Origin: Burkholderia sp. lig30
GTDB taxonomy: Bacteria > Pseudomonadota > Gammaproteobacteria > Burkholderiales > Burkholderiaceae
Length of the DNA: 64,000 bases
Assembly: GCF_000687455.2 (NCBI RefSeq)
Contig: NZ_JGVW01000072.1
Span: forward strand, 27,542-91,541
Direction: 5' to 3'
Part shown: positions 45,146-54,009 of the stretch, one piece after another
How positions within the stretch are numbered: the stretch's first letter is position 1
Layout: every line of letters begins with the position of its first letter
Notes under the pieces: model-generated
Seen by the model: only the letters and a program-made list of their open reading frames with translations
What the model was told of the DNA's origin: nothing
Database searches by the model: none
Translations under genes and position numbers: made by a program

Positions 45146-45781
45146 TCAGGTGGATGAAGCGGGGTCGATGATCCGGCGCACATCGGCGGCGATGGCGTCG
45201 GGCGTGTCGCGGTCGGTCGCGAGCAGGCGCGCGTGGCCGTGCGCGTCGAAGATGTAGACGGCCGAGCTGTGCGTCACTTCGTATCCGCCTGACGGATCGC
45301 GCTGTTCCATCTGATACGCGACCCGGTAGCGTTTGGCGAGCGACTCGATCGCGCGCGCGGAGCCGGTCAGGCCGCGCGCATGCTCGGCGTCGAACGCGGC
45401 GACGTACGACTGCATGGCCTGCGGCGTGTCGCGCGCCGGATCGACCGACACGAACAGGATGCGCACGTCGCGCGCCTGCGGGCCGAGCTTCCCGAGCACT
45501 TCCATCAGCCGCGCCATCGTTTCCGGGCACACGTCCGGGCAGTGCGTATAGCCGAAGTAGACGAGCGCGACGTGGCCCTTGAACGCGGCGGCGTCGACCG
45601 GCCGGCCGTCGCCGCCCGTCAGCGAGAACGACAGGTCGGGCAGGTGGCCGGTGACGTCGGTCAGGTGCCAGGGCGGCTCGTTGCGCGTGCAGGCGGCGAG
45701 CGCAACGGCGACGAGCGCGGCGCCTGCCACGCGCAGCAGGCGCCGGCGCGGTGCGCCCGGCGCGGAAAACGGGAACGGCAT
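45146..45781 (-). CDS. SCO1/SenC family copper chaperone lipoprotein
   Basis: This 211-residue lipoprotein has a signal peptide with a lipobox (VAVALAAC, Cys near residue 31). The thioredoxin fold carries the copper-binding CxxxC (YTHCPDVCPE) and the distal His (EVTHSSAVYIF). It matures the CuA centre of cytochrome c oxidase. The start at MPFPFSAPGAP gives a good signal peptide; the longer upstream frame overlaps otsB antisense and is rejected. Confidence 0.92.
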   Translation of the reverse strand: MPFPFSAPGAPRRRLLRVAGAALVAVALAACTRNEPPWHLTDVTGHLPDLSFSLTGGDGRPVDAAAFKGHVALVYFGYTHCPDVCPETMARLMEVLGKLGPQARDVRILFVSVDPARDTPQAMQSYVAAFDAEHARGLTGSARAIESLAKRYRVAYQMEQRDPSGGYEVTHSSAVYIFDAHGHARLLATDRDTPDAIAADVRRIIDPASST

Positions 45782-46058
45782 CCAGAAGCTCGGTCGGACA
45801 GGAATGAGGGGCTTGCCGCGGCGGCAACGGGGGCGGCCGGGCGCGGCTAGCGGATGCGACTGTAACGTACTTTGATCGGGATCGCCCTTTCGAAAGCCGT
45901 TCGGCGCGCGCGATCGGGGCAAAATGTCGCAGATGGAGCGGGCGTCGGACGCGCCGCCCGGCATGGCGGATTCGCCCATAAAGGGGCACAGGCGCGGTAA
46001 GATGCGCACAATTCCTTCAGTGGCGGCCTTGCGGGCCGTCCAACCGTTCACCGAATCG

Positions 46059-46811
46059 ATGCAATCTGTCCCGGCTTCCCTGTCACTGACCGAAACCGCG
46101 TTCTTCTTCGACTTCGACGGCACGCTCGTCGAGCTGGCGCCCACCCCGGACAGCATTCACGTCCCGTCTTCGCTGATCGCGCTGATCGACGAGCTGCGCC
46201 GCCTGTCGCACGGGGCGGTCGCGATCCTGTCCGGGCGCGGCATCGACAGCATCGACACCTACCTGAACATGCCCGATCTGCCGATCGCGGGCCTGCACGG
46301 CGCGGAGCGCCGCGACGCGAACGGCGACACGCAGCGCGTCGGCTTCAACGACGCGCGCCTGTTGCGCATCGAGCGCGAGCTGGCCGGCGTGGTCGAGCGC
46401 CATCCGGGCATGCTGCTCGAGATCAAGGGCGCGGCGGTCGCGCTGCATTACCGCAACGCGCCGGAGTGCGAGCCGGTCGCGCGCGCCGCGACCGAGCGGC
46501 TCGTCGCCGACCATGCGGACGCATACGTGCTGCAGCCGGGCAAGATGGTGTTCGAGATCAAGCCGAAGGGTGTCGACAAGGGGCGCGCGCTCGCGGCCTT
46601 TCTTGACGAGCCGCCGTTCGCCGGCCGCATGCCGGTGTTCGCCGGCGACGATCTCACCGACGAGAAGGGCTTCGGGGTCGTCAACGCGCATGGCGGACTG
46701 TCGATCAAGGTCGGTGCGGGCGAGACGTCGGCACACGCGCGGCTCGAGTCGGTCGATGCGCTGCACGCGCAGCTCGCGCGCTGGCTCGCGGCGGGACGGC
46801 CCGTCGCATGA
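46059..46811 (+). CDS. otsB: Trehalose-6-phosphate phosphatase
   Basis: This protein of about 250 residues dephosphorylates trehalose 6-phosphate. It is a HAD enzyme: motif I FFFDFDGTLVELAPTPDS, motif II ILSGRG and motif IV FAGDDLTDEKGF. The start at MQSVPASLSL is used; an upstream ATG at 46002 gives a 269-residue form. The otsB stop overlaps the otsA start by four bases. Trehalose is a compatible solute under osmotic or desiccation stress. Confidence 0.93.
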   Translation: MQSVPASLSLTETAFFFDFDGTLVELAPTPDSIHVPSSLIALIDELRRLSHGAVAILSGRGIDSIDTYLNMPDLPIAGLHGAERRDANGDTQRVGFNDARLLRIERELAGVVERHPGMLLEIKGAAVALHYRNAPECEPVARAATERLVADHADAYVLQPGKMVFEIKPKGVDKGRALAAFLDEPPFAGRMPVFAGDDLTDEKGFGVVNAHGGLSIKVGAGETSAHARLESVDALHAQLARWLAAGRPVA

Positions 46812-48187
46812 GCCGCCTGATCATCGTTTCGAACCGCGTCGCGCCGATTTCCGAAGGCGAGCCGGCGGCGGGCGGCCTTGCGATCGGCGTGTACGACGCG
46901 CTGAAGGAAACCGGCGGCATGTGGTTCGGCTGGAGCGGCGAGGTCGTCGCGTCGGGCGCGCCGCAGATGCGCGTCGAGGAGCACGGCCCGGTGACGTTCG
47001 CCACCATCGGTCTGTCGCGGCGCGACTACGACCAGTACTACCGCGGCTTCTCGAACGCGACGCTGTGGCCGGCGTTCCACTATCGCACCGACCTGATCCA
47101 GTACGACCGGCACGAATTCGAAGGTTACGGCCGGGTCAACGTGTGGCTCGCGCAGCAGCTCGTGCCGCTGCTGCAGGACGACGACGTGATCTGGGTGCAC
47201 GACTATCACCTGATCCCGTTCGCGCGCGCGCTGCGCGCGGCCGGCGTGAAGAACCGCATCGGCTTTTTCCTGCACATCCCGTTTCCGGCGGCGCAGGTGC
47301 TCGTCAACGTGCCGCCGCACCGCGAGCTCGTCGAGGCGCTGTGCGCGTTCGACCTGCTCGGCTTCCAGACCGGGCCGGACCTGCGCGCGTTTTGCGACTA
47401 CATCGAGTCCGAGGCTGGCGGGAGCGTCGAGCACGGCGCGCGCACGGCGACCGTGCGCGCGTTCGGCCAGACGTTGCACGCGGCCGCCTATCCGATCGGC
47501 GTGTATCCGGACGAGATCGCGTCGCTCGCGCAGGCGGGCGAGCACGGCAAGGCAGTGCGTACGCTCGCCGCATCGCTGCGCGGCCGCCAGCTGATCATGA
47601 GCGTCGATCGGCTCGACTACTCGAAGGGGCTCGTCGAGCGTTTTCGCGCGTTCGAAAAGCTGCTCGAGCACGAAACGTCGTTCCGCAATCATGTGTCGTT
47701 TCTGCAGATCGCGCCGTCGACGCGCGCGGATCTGCGCGCGTACCAGGACATCCGCGTGCAGCTGGAGGCCGAATCGGGGCGCATCAACGGCCGTTTCGCG
47801 GAGCTGGACTGGGCGCCGATCCTCTACATCCACCGGCATTACGACCGGCAGCTGCTCGCCGCGCTGTACCGGCTCGCGCGCGTCGGCTACGTGACGCCGC
47901 TGCGCGACGGGATGAATCTCGTCGCCAAGGAATACGTGTCCGCGCAGAACCCGGACGATCCGGGCGTGCTGGTGCTGTCGCGCTTCGCCGGCGCGGCGCG
48001 CGAGCTGACCGGCGCGCTGATCGTCAATCCGATCGACATCGGCGGGATGGCCGAGGCGCTGTCGCGGGCGCTGTCGATGCCGCTCGCCGAGCGGCGCGCG
48101 CGCTACGAGGACATGATCGCGCAGCTGCGCGAGAACAACGTGTCGGTGTGGCGCGACAATTTCCTGCGCGACCTGCAGGGCGATTAG
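46808..48187 (+). CDS. otsA: Alpha,alpha-trehalose-phosphate synthase OtsA
   Basis: This 459-residue GT20 enzyme joins UDP-glucose and glucose 6-phosphate. The glucose-6-phosphate site segments ([35 protein letters not shown]) are present. The donor region has [15 protein letters not shown], and the C-terminal lobe has [15 protein letters not shown]. All family landmarks are present. It forms a bicistronic unit with otsB and is followed by a strong terminator. Confidence 0.96.
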   Translation: MSRLIIVSNRVAPISEGEPAAGGLAIGVYDALKETGGMWFGWSGEVVASGAPQMRVEEHGPVTFATIGLSRRDYDQYYRGFSNATLWPAFHYRTDLIQYDRHEFEGYGRVNVWLAQQLVPLLQDDDVIWVHDYHLIPFARALRAAGVKNRIGFFLHIPFPAAQVLVNVPPHRELVEALCAFDLLGFQTGPDLRAFCDYIESEAGGSVEHGARTATVRAFGQTLHAAAYPIGVYPDEIASLAQAGEHGKAVRTLAASLRGRQLIMSVDRLDYSKGLVERFRAFEKLLEHETSFRNHVSFLQIAPSTRADLRAYQDIRVQLEAESGRINGRFAELDWAPILYIHRHYDRQLLAALYRLARVGYVTPLRDGMNLVAKEYVSAQNPDDPGVLVLSRFAGAARELTGALIVNPIDIGGMAEALSRALSMPLAERRARYEDMIAQLRENNVSVWRDNFLRDLQGD

Positions 48188-48267
48188 GGCCCGTTATTAG
48201 CGTGAACAGGCCCTAGCGTGAAGCGGGTATGCGGCCGGCGAATGCGCGCCGATCCGCCGCCAGCATG

Positions 48268-48305
48268 AAAAAAGCCGCAGCGCGGCGATGCGCTGCGGCT
48301 TTTTG
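48268..48305. terminator. Terminator between convergent otsA and ABC exporter genes
   Basis: AAAGCCGCAGCG and CGCTGCGGCTTT form a 12-base stem flanked by A/T runs on both sides, so it can terminate both the plus-strand otsA and the minus-strand exporter transcripts. Confidence 0.9.
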
Positions 48306-48329
48306 CCGTTTGCGGCAAGGCGCGCCGGA

Positions 48330-50162
48330 TCAGGCGACGCGCTCGCCGCCCGCCGCGCCGCTGTCGGGCGCGGCATGGTGGCGGCCGTGCTGCTTCGCGA
48401 GCAGGTCCCGGTAGAGGCCGGGGCGATTGCGCAGCACGTCGGGGCTGCCGTCGTCGATCACCTTGCCGCTGCTCATCACGATGATCCGGTCGAAGTTGCG
48501 CAGCGTCGACAGACGGTGCGCGATCGCGATCACCGTGCGGCCGACCATCAGCCGGTCGAGCGCGCTCTGGATCGCTTCCTCGGACGCGCTGTCGAGCGCC
48601 GACGTCGCTTCGTCGAGCAGCAGGATCGGCGCGTTCTTCAGGATCGCGCGCGCGATCGCGATGCGCTGGCGCTGGCCGCCCGACAGCTTGACGCCGCGGT
48701 CGCCGACGATCGTGTCGTAACCCTCCGGCATCGCCTCGATGAATTCGGCGCAGCGCGCGTCGCGCGCGGCGGCGAGCACTTCGTCGCGCGTCGCGTCGGG
48801 GCGGCCGTATGCGATGTTGTCGTAGATCGAGCGATGCAGCAGCGAGATGTCCTGCGGCACGAGGGCGATCGCATGACGCAGGCTGTCCTGCGTGATCGCC
48901 TTGACGTCCTGGCCGTCGACCTTCACGGCGCCGTCCTGGGTGTCGTAGAAGCGTTGCAGCAGCGCGAGGACGGTCGACTTGCCCGCGCCGGACTTGCCGA
49001 TCAGGCCGACGCGCTGGCCCGGCTCGATGTGGAGCTCGAAGTGGTCGAGGATCGGCCGGCGGTGCGGATACGCGAAGCTCACGCGCTCGAAGTCGACGCG
49101 CCCGCCGCCGGGCGCGAGCGGCACCGCGTCCGAGCGGTCCGGCATCCCGTGCGGCTCGAGCAGCGTCTTCACGGCCTCGGCGAGGCGCGCGACGTGCTGG
49201 GTGACGTCGACCAGTGCGACCGCGAGGTCGCGCGTGCCGTGCAGGATCGTGAAACCGAGCGAGCTGACGAGCACGATGTCGCCCGACGTCACGCGGCCCT
49301 GGTCCCACAGCCACAATGCCCAGCCGAGCAGGCCCGCGGACAGCATCGCGGTGATCACCGCGTGCAGCAGGCGCAGTTTTTCCAGATACAGCAGGCTTTG
49401 CTGGCGCGCGTCCATTTCGGCCTTGACCGTCGCGCCGAAGCGTTTCTGCTCGCGCAGCGTCATGCCGAACGCGCGCACGAGGCCCATGTTGCCGATCACG
49501 TCGACGAGCTCGCCGTCGACCGCGGCGGCCTTCGCCGCGAACGTGTGATGGCGGGCGGAGCCGCGCCCGGCGAGCCGGAACAGCACGACGGCGAGCACCG
49601 CCGAGCAGCCGAACAGGCCCGCCGCCATCAGCGGATTGACGACGATGATCATCAGGATCGCGCCCATCACCGCGATGCACGGCGGCAGCACGTTCCACGC
49701 CATCGTGTTCTCCGCCGTGTAGACGGCGTTCGACGTCGCGGTGATGCGGCTCGCGAGGGTGCCGGGCTGCTTTTCGGCGTAGTACGTCGGCGAGTGCCCG
49801 CTCAGGTACTGGAACAGGTCGCGGCGCAGGTCGCCCGTGACCGCGACGAACGTATGCGCGGCCACCCAGCCGCCGACGCGCCAGAGCAGGTTGTCGGCGG
49901 CGATCAGGCCGACGAGCAGCGCGAACGCGCTCCACAGCGGGCCGGGATGGTGGCGGCCGGCGGCGAGCACGTCGATCAGGTGCTTGATCGCGAATTGCGA
50001 GCCGAGCGCGCAGCCGACGGCGGCCAGCACGCTTGCGAGCACGATGAGGTGCGCGAGCGGATGCAGGCGGATGTAGCGGAACAGGAACGCAAGCGGCCGG
50101 TGCGCGTAGCTCGACAGCTTCGCGTTGTAGGCGTTGCGCTGGGCAGGGGTGAGAGCTTCCAA
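48330..50162 (-). CDS. ABC-type exporter, fused permease and ATPase
   Basis: This protein of about 610 residues has six transmembrane helices (about 30-310) followed by the ATPase. The Walker A is LIGKSGAGKSTV, the Q-loop VPQDISLL, the signature VKLSGGQRQR, and Walker B with the D-loop LLLDEATSALDS. It belongs to the multidrug/lipid exporter (MsbA-like) half-transporter group and would work as a homodimer. The substrate is unknown. The TTG at 50162 (EALTPAQRNAYNAKL) is chosen because the alternative GTG at 50288 adds a non-conserved, arginine-rich leader that falls in the likely promoter. Confidence 0.87.
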   Translation of the reverse strand: MEALTPAQRNAYNAKLSSYAHRPLAFLFRYIRLHPLAHLIVLASVLAAVGCALGSQFAIKHLIDVLAAGRHHPGPLWSAFALLVGLIAADNLLWRVGGWVAAHTFVAVTGDLRRDLFQYLSGHSPTYYAEKQPGTLASRITATSNAVYTAENTMAWNVLPPCIAVMGAILMIIVVNPLMAAGLFGCSAVLAVVLFRLAGRGSARHHTFAAKAAAVDGELVDVIGNMGLVRAFGMTLREQKRFGATVKAEMDARQQSLLYLEKLRLLHAVITAMLSAGLLGWALWLWDQGRVTSGDIVLVSSLGFTILHGTRDLAVALVDVTQHVARLAEAVKTLLEPHGMPDRSDAVPLAPGGGRVDFERVSFAYPHRRPILDHFELHIEPGQRVGLIGKSGAGKSTVLALLQRFYDTQDGAVKVDGQDVKAITQDSLRHAIALVPQDISLLHRSIYDNIAYGRPDATRDEVLAAARDARCAEFIEAMPEGYDTIVGDRGVKLSGGQRQRIAIARAILKNAPILLLDEATSALDSASEEAIQSALDRLMVGRTVIAIAHRLSTLRNFDRIIVMSSGKVIDDGSPDVLRNRPGLYRDLLAKQHGRHHAAPDSGAAGGERVA

Positions 50163-50719
50163 AATCGTGCGTGCGGTGAATCGGTGGTTGGGCGTCCCGG
50201 CCGGATCGCATGCCGACTTTCGCCCGGACGTAATCCGGCATTGTAAACAAGGCCGTGCGTCGCGCTGTGTCAATCTTGACGCCGGCACGGGGCACGCACG
50301 TCATTTTGAGATAAAATCCGGCATCCCGAGCCGCGCCGCATGTGCCGCGCCTGCTGTTCAGCAGGCGGCAGAGTGCAATGACGGCTGCCGGAGCGGCCTT
50401 TCACTCTAGATTGGTCTCGATTATCCGGGCGTGGCAAAGTGTTGCCGTTTTGTAACAAAGTAAAGCGATTGAAATGTTGCGCGTCCGATCGGGAATCCCC
50501 CTAGATAATCGGCTCCGGGTTCGTCATCGGGAATTTTACGAACCCCTGTCAACGGGTCTTCGCTTCAAACGTTCTATGCCTGTCGCGTCGCTGCTGTCAT
50601 TTCAGACAGGTTCGACGCCGCCAGCCAGCCGGGCGCCGATCGCCTGATGCGCACCGGGGCCGAATGGCCGGGCTGCCGACCCAATGCTTTGTTAATTGCC
50701 GATTTTTTAGGAGTTACAC
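50163..50719. promoter_or_regulatory. 557-bp divergent region upstream of the glycosyltransferase gene
   Basis: No gene is supported. It separates the minus-strand exporter from the plus-strand glycosyltransferase. It contains a perfect dyad with eight-base arms (50517-50524 and 50538-50545) and a TAGATAAT box just before it (50502-50509). A strong ribosome binding site (TTAGGAGTT) precedes the ATG at 50720. The large leader suggests regulated expression of the glycosyltransferase. Confidence 0.5.
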
Positions 50720-51784
50720 ATGCGAATCGCTCAAATCGCTCCGTTGCACGAAGCGGTTCCCCCGAAACTGTACGGCGGTACCGAACGGGTGGTGTCCTAT
50801 CTGACTGAAGCGCTCGTCGAGATGGGGCATGACGTCACGCTCTTCGCGAGCGGCGATTCGCAAACCTCCGCGAAGCTCGAAGCCGTCTGGCCGCAGGCGC
50901 TGCGCCTCGACCCGACGATCCGCGACACGATGGCGCCGCACATGCTGCTGCTCGAGGAAGTGCGCCGCCGCGCGGACGAATTCGACGTGCTGCACTTCCA
51001 CATCGACTACTATCCGTTCCCGCTGTTCTCGCGCCAGCCGGTGCCGCACCTGACGACGCTGCACGGCCGCCTCGACCTGCCGGAACTGCAGCCGATCTTC
51101 AACACGTTCAGCGACGTGCCGGTCGTGTCGATCTCGGACAACCAGCGCATTCCGCTGCCGCAGGCGAACTGGCTGTCGACCGTGTACCACGGCCTGCCGG
51201 AGAACCTGCTGAAGCCGATCCCGGACGTGAAGCCGGGCTACCTCGCGTTCCTCGGCCGCATCTCGCCGGAGAAGCGCGTCGACACGGCGATCCGTATCGC
51301 CGAGCAGGCCGGCATGCCGATCAAGATCGCCGCGAAGCTCGACAAGGCCGACCGCGCGTACTACGAAGAGAAGATCAAGCCGCTGTTCGCGCTGCCGCAC
51401 GTCGAGTACATCGGCGAGATCAGCGAAGCGGAGAAAGCCGAATTCCTCGGCAACGCGCACGCGCTGCTGTTCCCGATCGACTGGCCGGAGCCGTTCGGCC
51501 TGGTGATGATCGAGGCGATGGCATGCGGCACGCCGGTGATCGCGTTCAAGCGCGGCTCGGTGCCGGAAGTGATCGAGAACGGCGTGTCCGGCTTCGTCGT
51601 CGAGGACGAGCTGTCGGCCGTGGCCGCCCTCAAGCGCCTGCACACGCTGCCGCGCGAGCAAGTGCGTGCCGCGTTCGAAGCGCGCTTCTCGTCGAAGGTG
51701 ATGGCCCGCAACTACGTGAAGGGCTACGAGGAACTGCTGCGCCAGAAGCGCCGCACCGTGCTGCGCGAAGTCGCGGCCGGCTGA
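50720..51784 (+). CDS. Glycosyltransferase family 4 protein
   Basis: This 354-residue GT-B glycosyltransferase has an N-terminal acceptor lobe beginning MRIAQIAPLHEAVPPKLYGGTERV, in which the Gly-rich loop binds the donor phosphate. The GT4 donor motif lies in the C-terminal lobe (LFPIDWPEPFGLVMIEAMACGTPVIAF), with the retaining-enzyme E-x7-E pattern. LAFLGRISPEKRVDTAIRIA is the second hallmark. The sugar and acceptor are unknown; no polysaccharide cluster is visible nearby, so it may act alone or in glycogen or exopolysaccharide metabolism. Confidence 0.88.
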   Translation: MRIAQIAPLHEAVPPKLYGGTERVVSYLTEALVEMGHDVTLFASGDSQTSAKLEAVWPQALRLDPTIRDTMAPHMLLLEEVRRRADEFDVLHFHIDYYPFPLFSRQPVPHLTTLHGRLDLPELQPIFNTFSDVPVVSISDNQRIPLPQANWLSTVYHGLPENLLKPIPDVKPGYLAFLGRISPEKRVDTAIRIAEQAGMPIKIAAKLDKADRAYYEEKIKPLFALPHVEYIGEISEAEKAEFLGNAHALLFPIDWPEPFGLVMIEAMACGTPVIAFKRGSVPEVIENGVSGFVVEDELSAVAALKRLHTLPREQVRAAFEARFSSKVMARNYVKGYEELLRQKRRTVLREVAAG

Positions 51785-51822
51785 GATCCGCCGGCGGCGC
51801 TGCCGCCGGACGCGTTCATCTG

Positions 51823-51854
51823 CGCCCCGCCCGGGTCTGCCGGCGGGGCGTTTT
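51823..51854 (+). terminator. Terminator downstream of the glycosyltransferase gene
   Basis: CGCCCCGCC and GGCGGGGCG form a nine-base stem with a 10-base loop followed by TTTT. A second GC dyad (CCGGCGGC-GCT-GCCGCCGG, 51791-51809) lies immediately after the stop codon. Confidence 0.8.
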
Positions 51855-52019
51855 CGCATCTGCGGCGCAATCTGTTGTATCCTCGCCGCGCCCGTCGCCG
51901 CGAAAGCCCCCCGAAAGCGGCGAATGGCGCCGGGCAATCATCTGCCGAAGCGGTAATGTCCCTATAATGGCCGTGCCGAAAAATCCGGCACCGGCACGAT
52001 CATCGATAGGAGAGCAGTC

Positions 52020-52805
52020 TTGGCGAGAACCAAAACCACGCGCGCGACCCCGGCCCCTGGCGCCGGTGTGATCTTCGCCCTGCGCGCGATCGGTCTCGTC
52101 CTGTTCGCCCGCTGGGCGTTCTCGATGTCGGAGATGGGGTATCGCGCGTCGCTGTCGGCAATGGCGTCGTCGCCGCTGGCGTGCGTCTATCTCGTGCTGA
52201 TGTTCCTGCTGATCGCGCTGCCGGGCGCGGCCGCGCGCGCCGAGCGCCCGTTCCACCCGCTGCCGCAGTGGCTGCGGCAGGCGCTGCGGCTCTTCTCGCT
52301 GATCGGTTTCCTGTTCGCCGTCTGGTCGATCGGCATGTTCGCGTGGATGGCCGGCTGGCATCGCGTGCTGCATGCGCTGGCCGCGACCAATGGCTGGCTC
52401 GTCGCGTCGCCGGCGCTGTATGCGGCGGTCGTCTGGATCTGTCGGCCGCGCGCGCTGTGGCGCACCAACGTCGCCGCGCGGCGCTTCGCGGTCGGGCGTT
52501 TCGCGATCTCGCTCGACACGATGACGCGCACCACGATCGTCTGGATGGAAAGCCGCAAGGTCGGCCAGTACGACGCGCGCGAGCTGTCCGTGCGCTGGCC
52601 GGGCCGCGCCGCCGCCGTGACGGGCGACGATCCGCCGGCGCCGCCGCGCGCGGGCTGGTTCAAGCGGCCGAAGGTCGAGTTGCTGTGGGATTCGCCGGCG
52701 GCGGTCGGCCATAACCGCCAGATCGTGATGCGGGTGCCGTTGGTGACCGACGGCGACCGCGTGGCCGTGCTCGCACTCGACGCGGCGCTCAAGCAGATCG
52801 TCTGA
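52020..52805 (+). CDS. Uncharacterised four-helix membrane protein
   Basis: This is a 261-residue protein read from a TTG start with a good ribosome binding site (ATAGGAGAG). About four hydrophobic helices are visible: 18-36, 52-75, 88-115 and 130-143. The C-terminal half (about 145-261) is soluble and basic, with FAISLDTMTRTTIVWMESRKVGQYDARELSVRWPG. I do not recognise a family. It stands alone between a glycosyltransferase and a GntR-type regulator gene on the same strand. Codon use looks native. Confidence 0.75.
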   Translation: MARTKTTRATPAPGAGVIFALRAIGLVLFARWAFSMSEMGYRASLSAMASSPLACVYLVLMFLLIALPGAAARAERPFHPLPQWLRQALRLFSLIGFLFAVWSIGMFAWMAGWHRVLHALAATNGWLVASPALYAAVVWICRPRALWRTNVAARRFAVGRFAISLDTMTRTTIVWMESRKVGQYDARELSVRWPGRAAAVTGDDPPAPPRAGWFKRPKVELLWDSPAAVGHNRQIVMRVPLVTDGDRVAVLALDAALKQIV

Positions 52806-52871
52806 CACGCGGCGTACCGCCGTCGGCAGACCCGTCGCACGGCGGAATGCCGCCATCACCTCGCAGGTCGG

Positions 52872-52955
52872 TTAGCCGATTAGCCGGTTATCACGACAAT
52901 GAAATCGCGCCGCCTGCCATCATCGGTCGTCGGACGACTTGTGACGCATTATAAT
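52872..52955 (+). promoter_or_regulatory. Promoter/operator region of the GntR regulator
   Basis: TATAAT lies at 52950-52955. Just upstream is GTCGT-CGG-ACGAC (52926-52938), a perfect dyad. TTAGCCG occurs twice (52872 and 52880). No strong -35 hexamer is present at the right spacing, so this regulator may be weakly expressed or autoregulated. Confidence 0.4.
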
Positions 52956-53024
52956 GGTCTGACGGCTTTCGCTCGAACCCTCGGATACCCGACACGATCA
53001 TTCAATCAACAAGGAACCGGCCTC

Positions 53025-53786
53025 ATGTCCGTGCCCACGCTCCCCGTCGTGCCGCGCCGCCGCGCGCGCAGTCTGGCGCAAGATGTCGTCGACGCGCTGA
53101 CCGCGCAGATCGAAAACGGCGCGCTGCGCCCCGGCGACAAGCTGCCGACCGAAACCGAAGTGATGGCGCAGCAGGGCGTGAGCCGCACGGTCGTGCGCGA
53201 GGCGATTTCGCGGATGCAGGCGAGGGGGCTCGTCGAGACGCGCCACGGCATCGGCAGCTTCGTGCTCGAGCCGGCGCGCCGCGACACGCTGGGCATCGAC
53301 CCGGCGACGATCACGACGCTGCGCGACGTGATCGCCGTGCTGGAGCTGCGCATCAGCGTCGAGAGCGAGTGCGCGAGCCTTGCCGCACAGCGCGCGAACG
53401 ACGCTGACCTGGCCGCGCTGCGGCGCGCGCTCGATGCGATCGCGGCCGGTTCGGGCGGTGGCCGCGATACCGCGCAACTCGATTACCAGTTCCATCTGCA
53501 GATCGCGCAGGCGACCGGCAACCGCTATTTCGTCGACATCATGACGCAGCTCGGCGCGTCGATCATCCCGCGCACGCGAGTGAACTCGGCACGCTTGGCC
53601 GGCGACGACCTGGAACGCTACGTCGGCCGCCTGAATCACGAGCACGAGGGCATCTACGAGGCGATCGTGCGTCACGACCCGGAGGCCGCGCGCGCCGCGA
53701 TGCGTACGCACCTGACCAACAGCCGCGAGCGGCTGCGCCGCGCGCACGAAGCGGCCGAAGCGGAGCGCGAAACGCACGGCGGGTGA
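53025..53786 (+). CDS. GntR-family regulator with FCD domain
   Basis: This 253-residue regulator has an N-terminal winged helix (about 14-82: LAQDVVDALTAQIENGALRPGDKLPTETEVM, then VSRTVVREAISRMQARGLVE). The FCD (FadR C-terminal) domain follows, with the metal-binding Asp-x3-His in DYQFHLQIAQATGNRYFVD and further His residues near HEHEGIY. Such regulators respond to organic acids or amino sugars. The start ATG at 53025 follows AAGGAACC. It converges on the branched-chain amino-acid binding protein gene, but a link between the two is only a guess. Confidence 0.9.
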   Translation: MSVPTLPVVPRRRARSLAQDVVDALTAQIENGALRPGDKLPTETEVMAQQGVSRTVVREAISRMQARGLVETRHGIGSFVLEPARRDTLGIDPATITTLRDVIAVLELRISVESECASLAAQRANDADLAALRRALDAIAAGSGGGRDTAQLDYQFHLQIAQATGNRYFVDIMTQLGASIIPRTRVNSARLAGDDLERYVGRLNHEHEGIYEAIVRHDPEAARAAMRTHLTNSRERLRRAHEAAEAERETHGG

Positions 53787-53957
53787 CGCCGTCCGGCGCG
53801 GGCGGCCCCGGATGGCGAGCCCGCACGCGGCAGCGCGATCGCGCATCGCCGGTAATGTCGGTTATCGTACAACGTCGGTGCGCGGCGGGACGGACATCGA
53901 GCGGCATCCCCCTGGGGTGAGCCGCGCCGCGACCCGCGTGGCGCGGGCAGCGGCGCG

Positions 53958-53980
53958 GCGGCGCGCATTGCGCGCGCCGC
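53958..53980. terminator. GC-rich hairpin between convergent genes
   Basis: GCGGCGCGC and GCGCGCCGC are perfect nine-base arms with a five-base loop, lying between the ends of the GntR and binding-protein genes. There is no T-tract, so its role as a terminator is uncertain. Confidence 0.45.
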
Positions 53981-54009
53981 TGCCGGGTCGGCCCGGAAGG
54001 GTCCGTGTA

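Noticed and set aside
48288..50246. 652-codon plus-strand frame opposite the ABC exporter
   Set aside because: The minus-strand frame has all ABC motifs; the plus-strand frame has none.
50163..50288. GTG start at 50288 for the ABC exporter
   Set aside because: The added 42 residues are Arg/Cys-rich and unlike ABC exporter N-termini; the TTG at 50162 gives the usual start.
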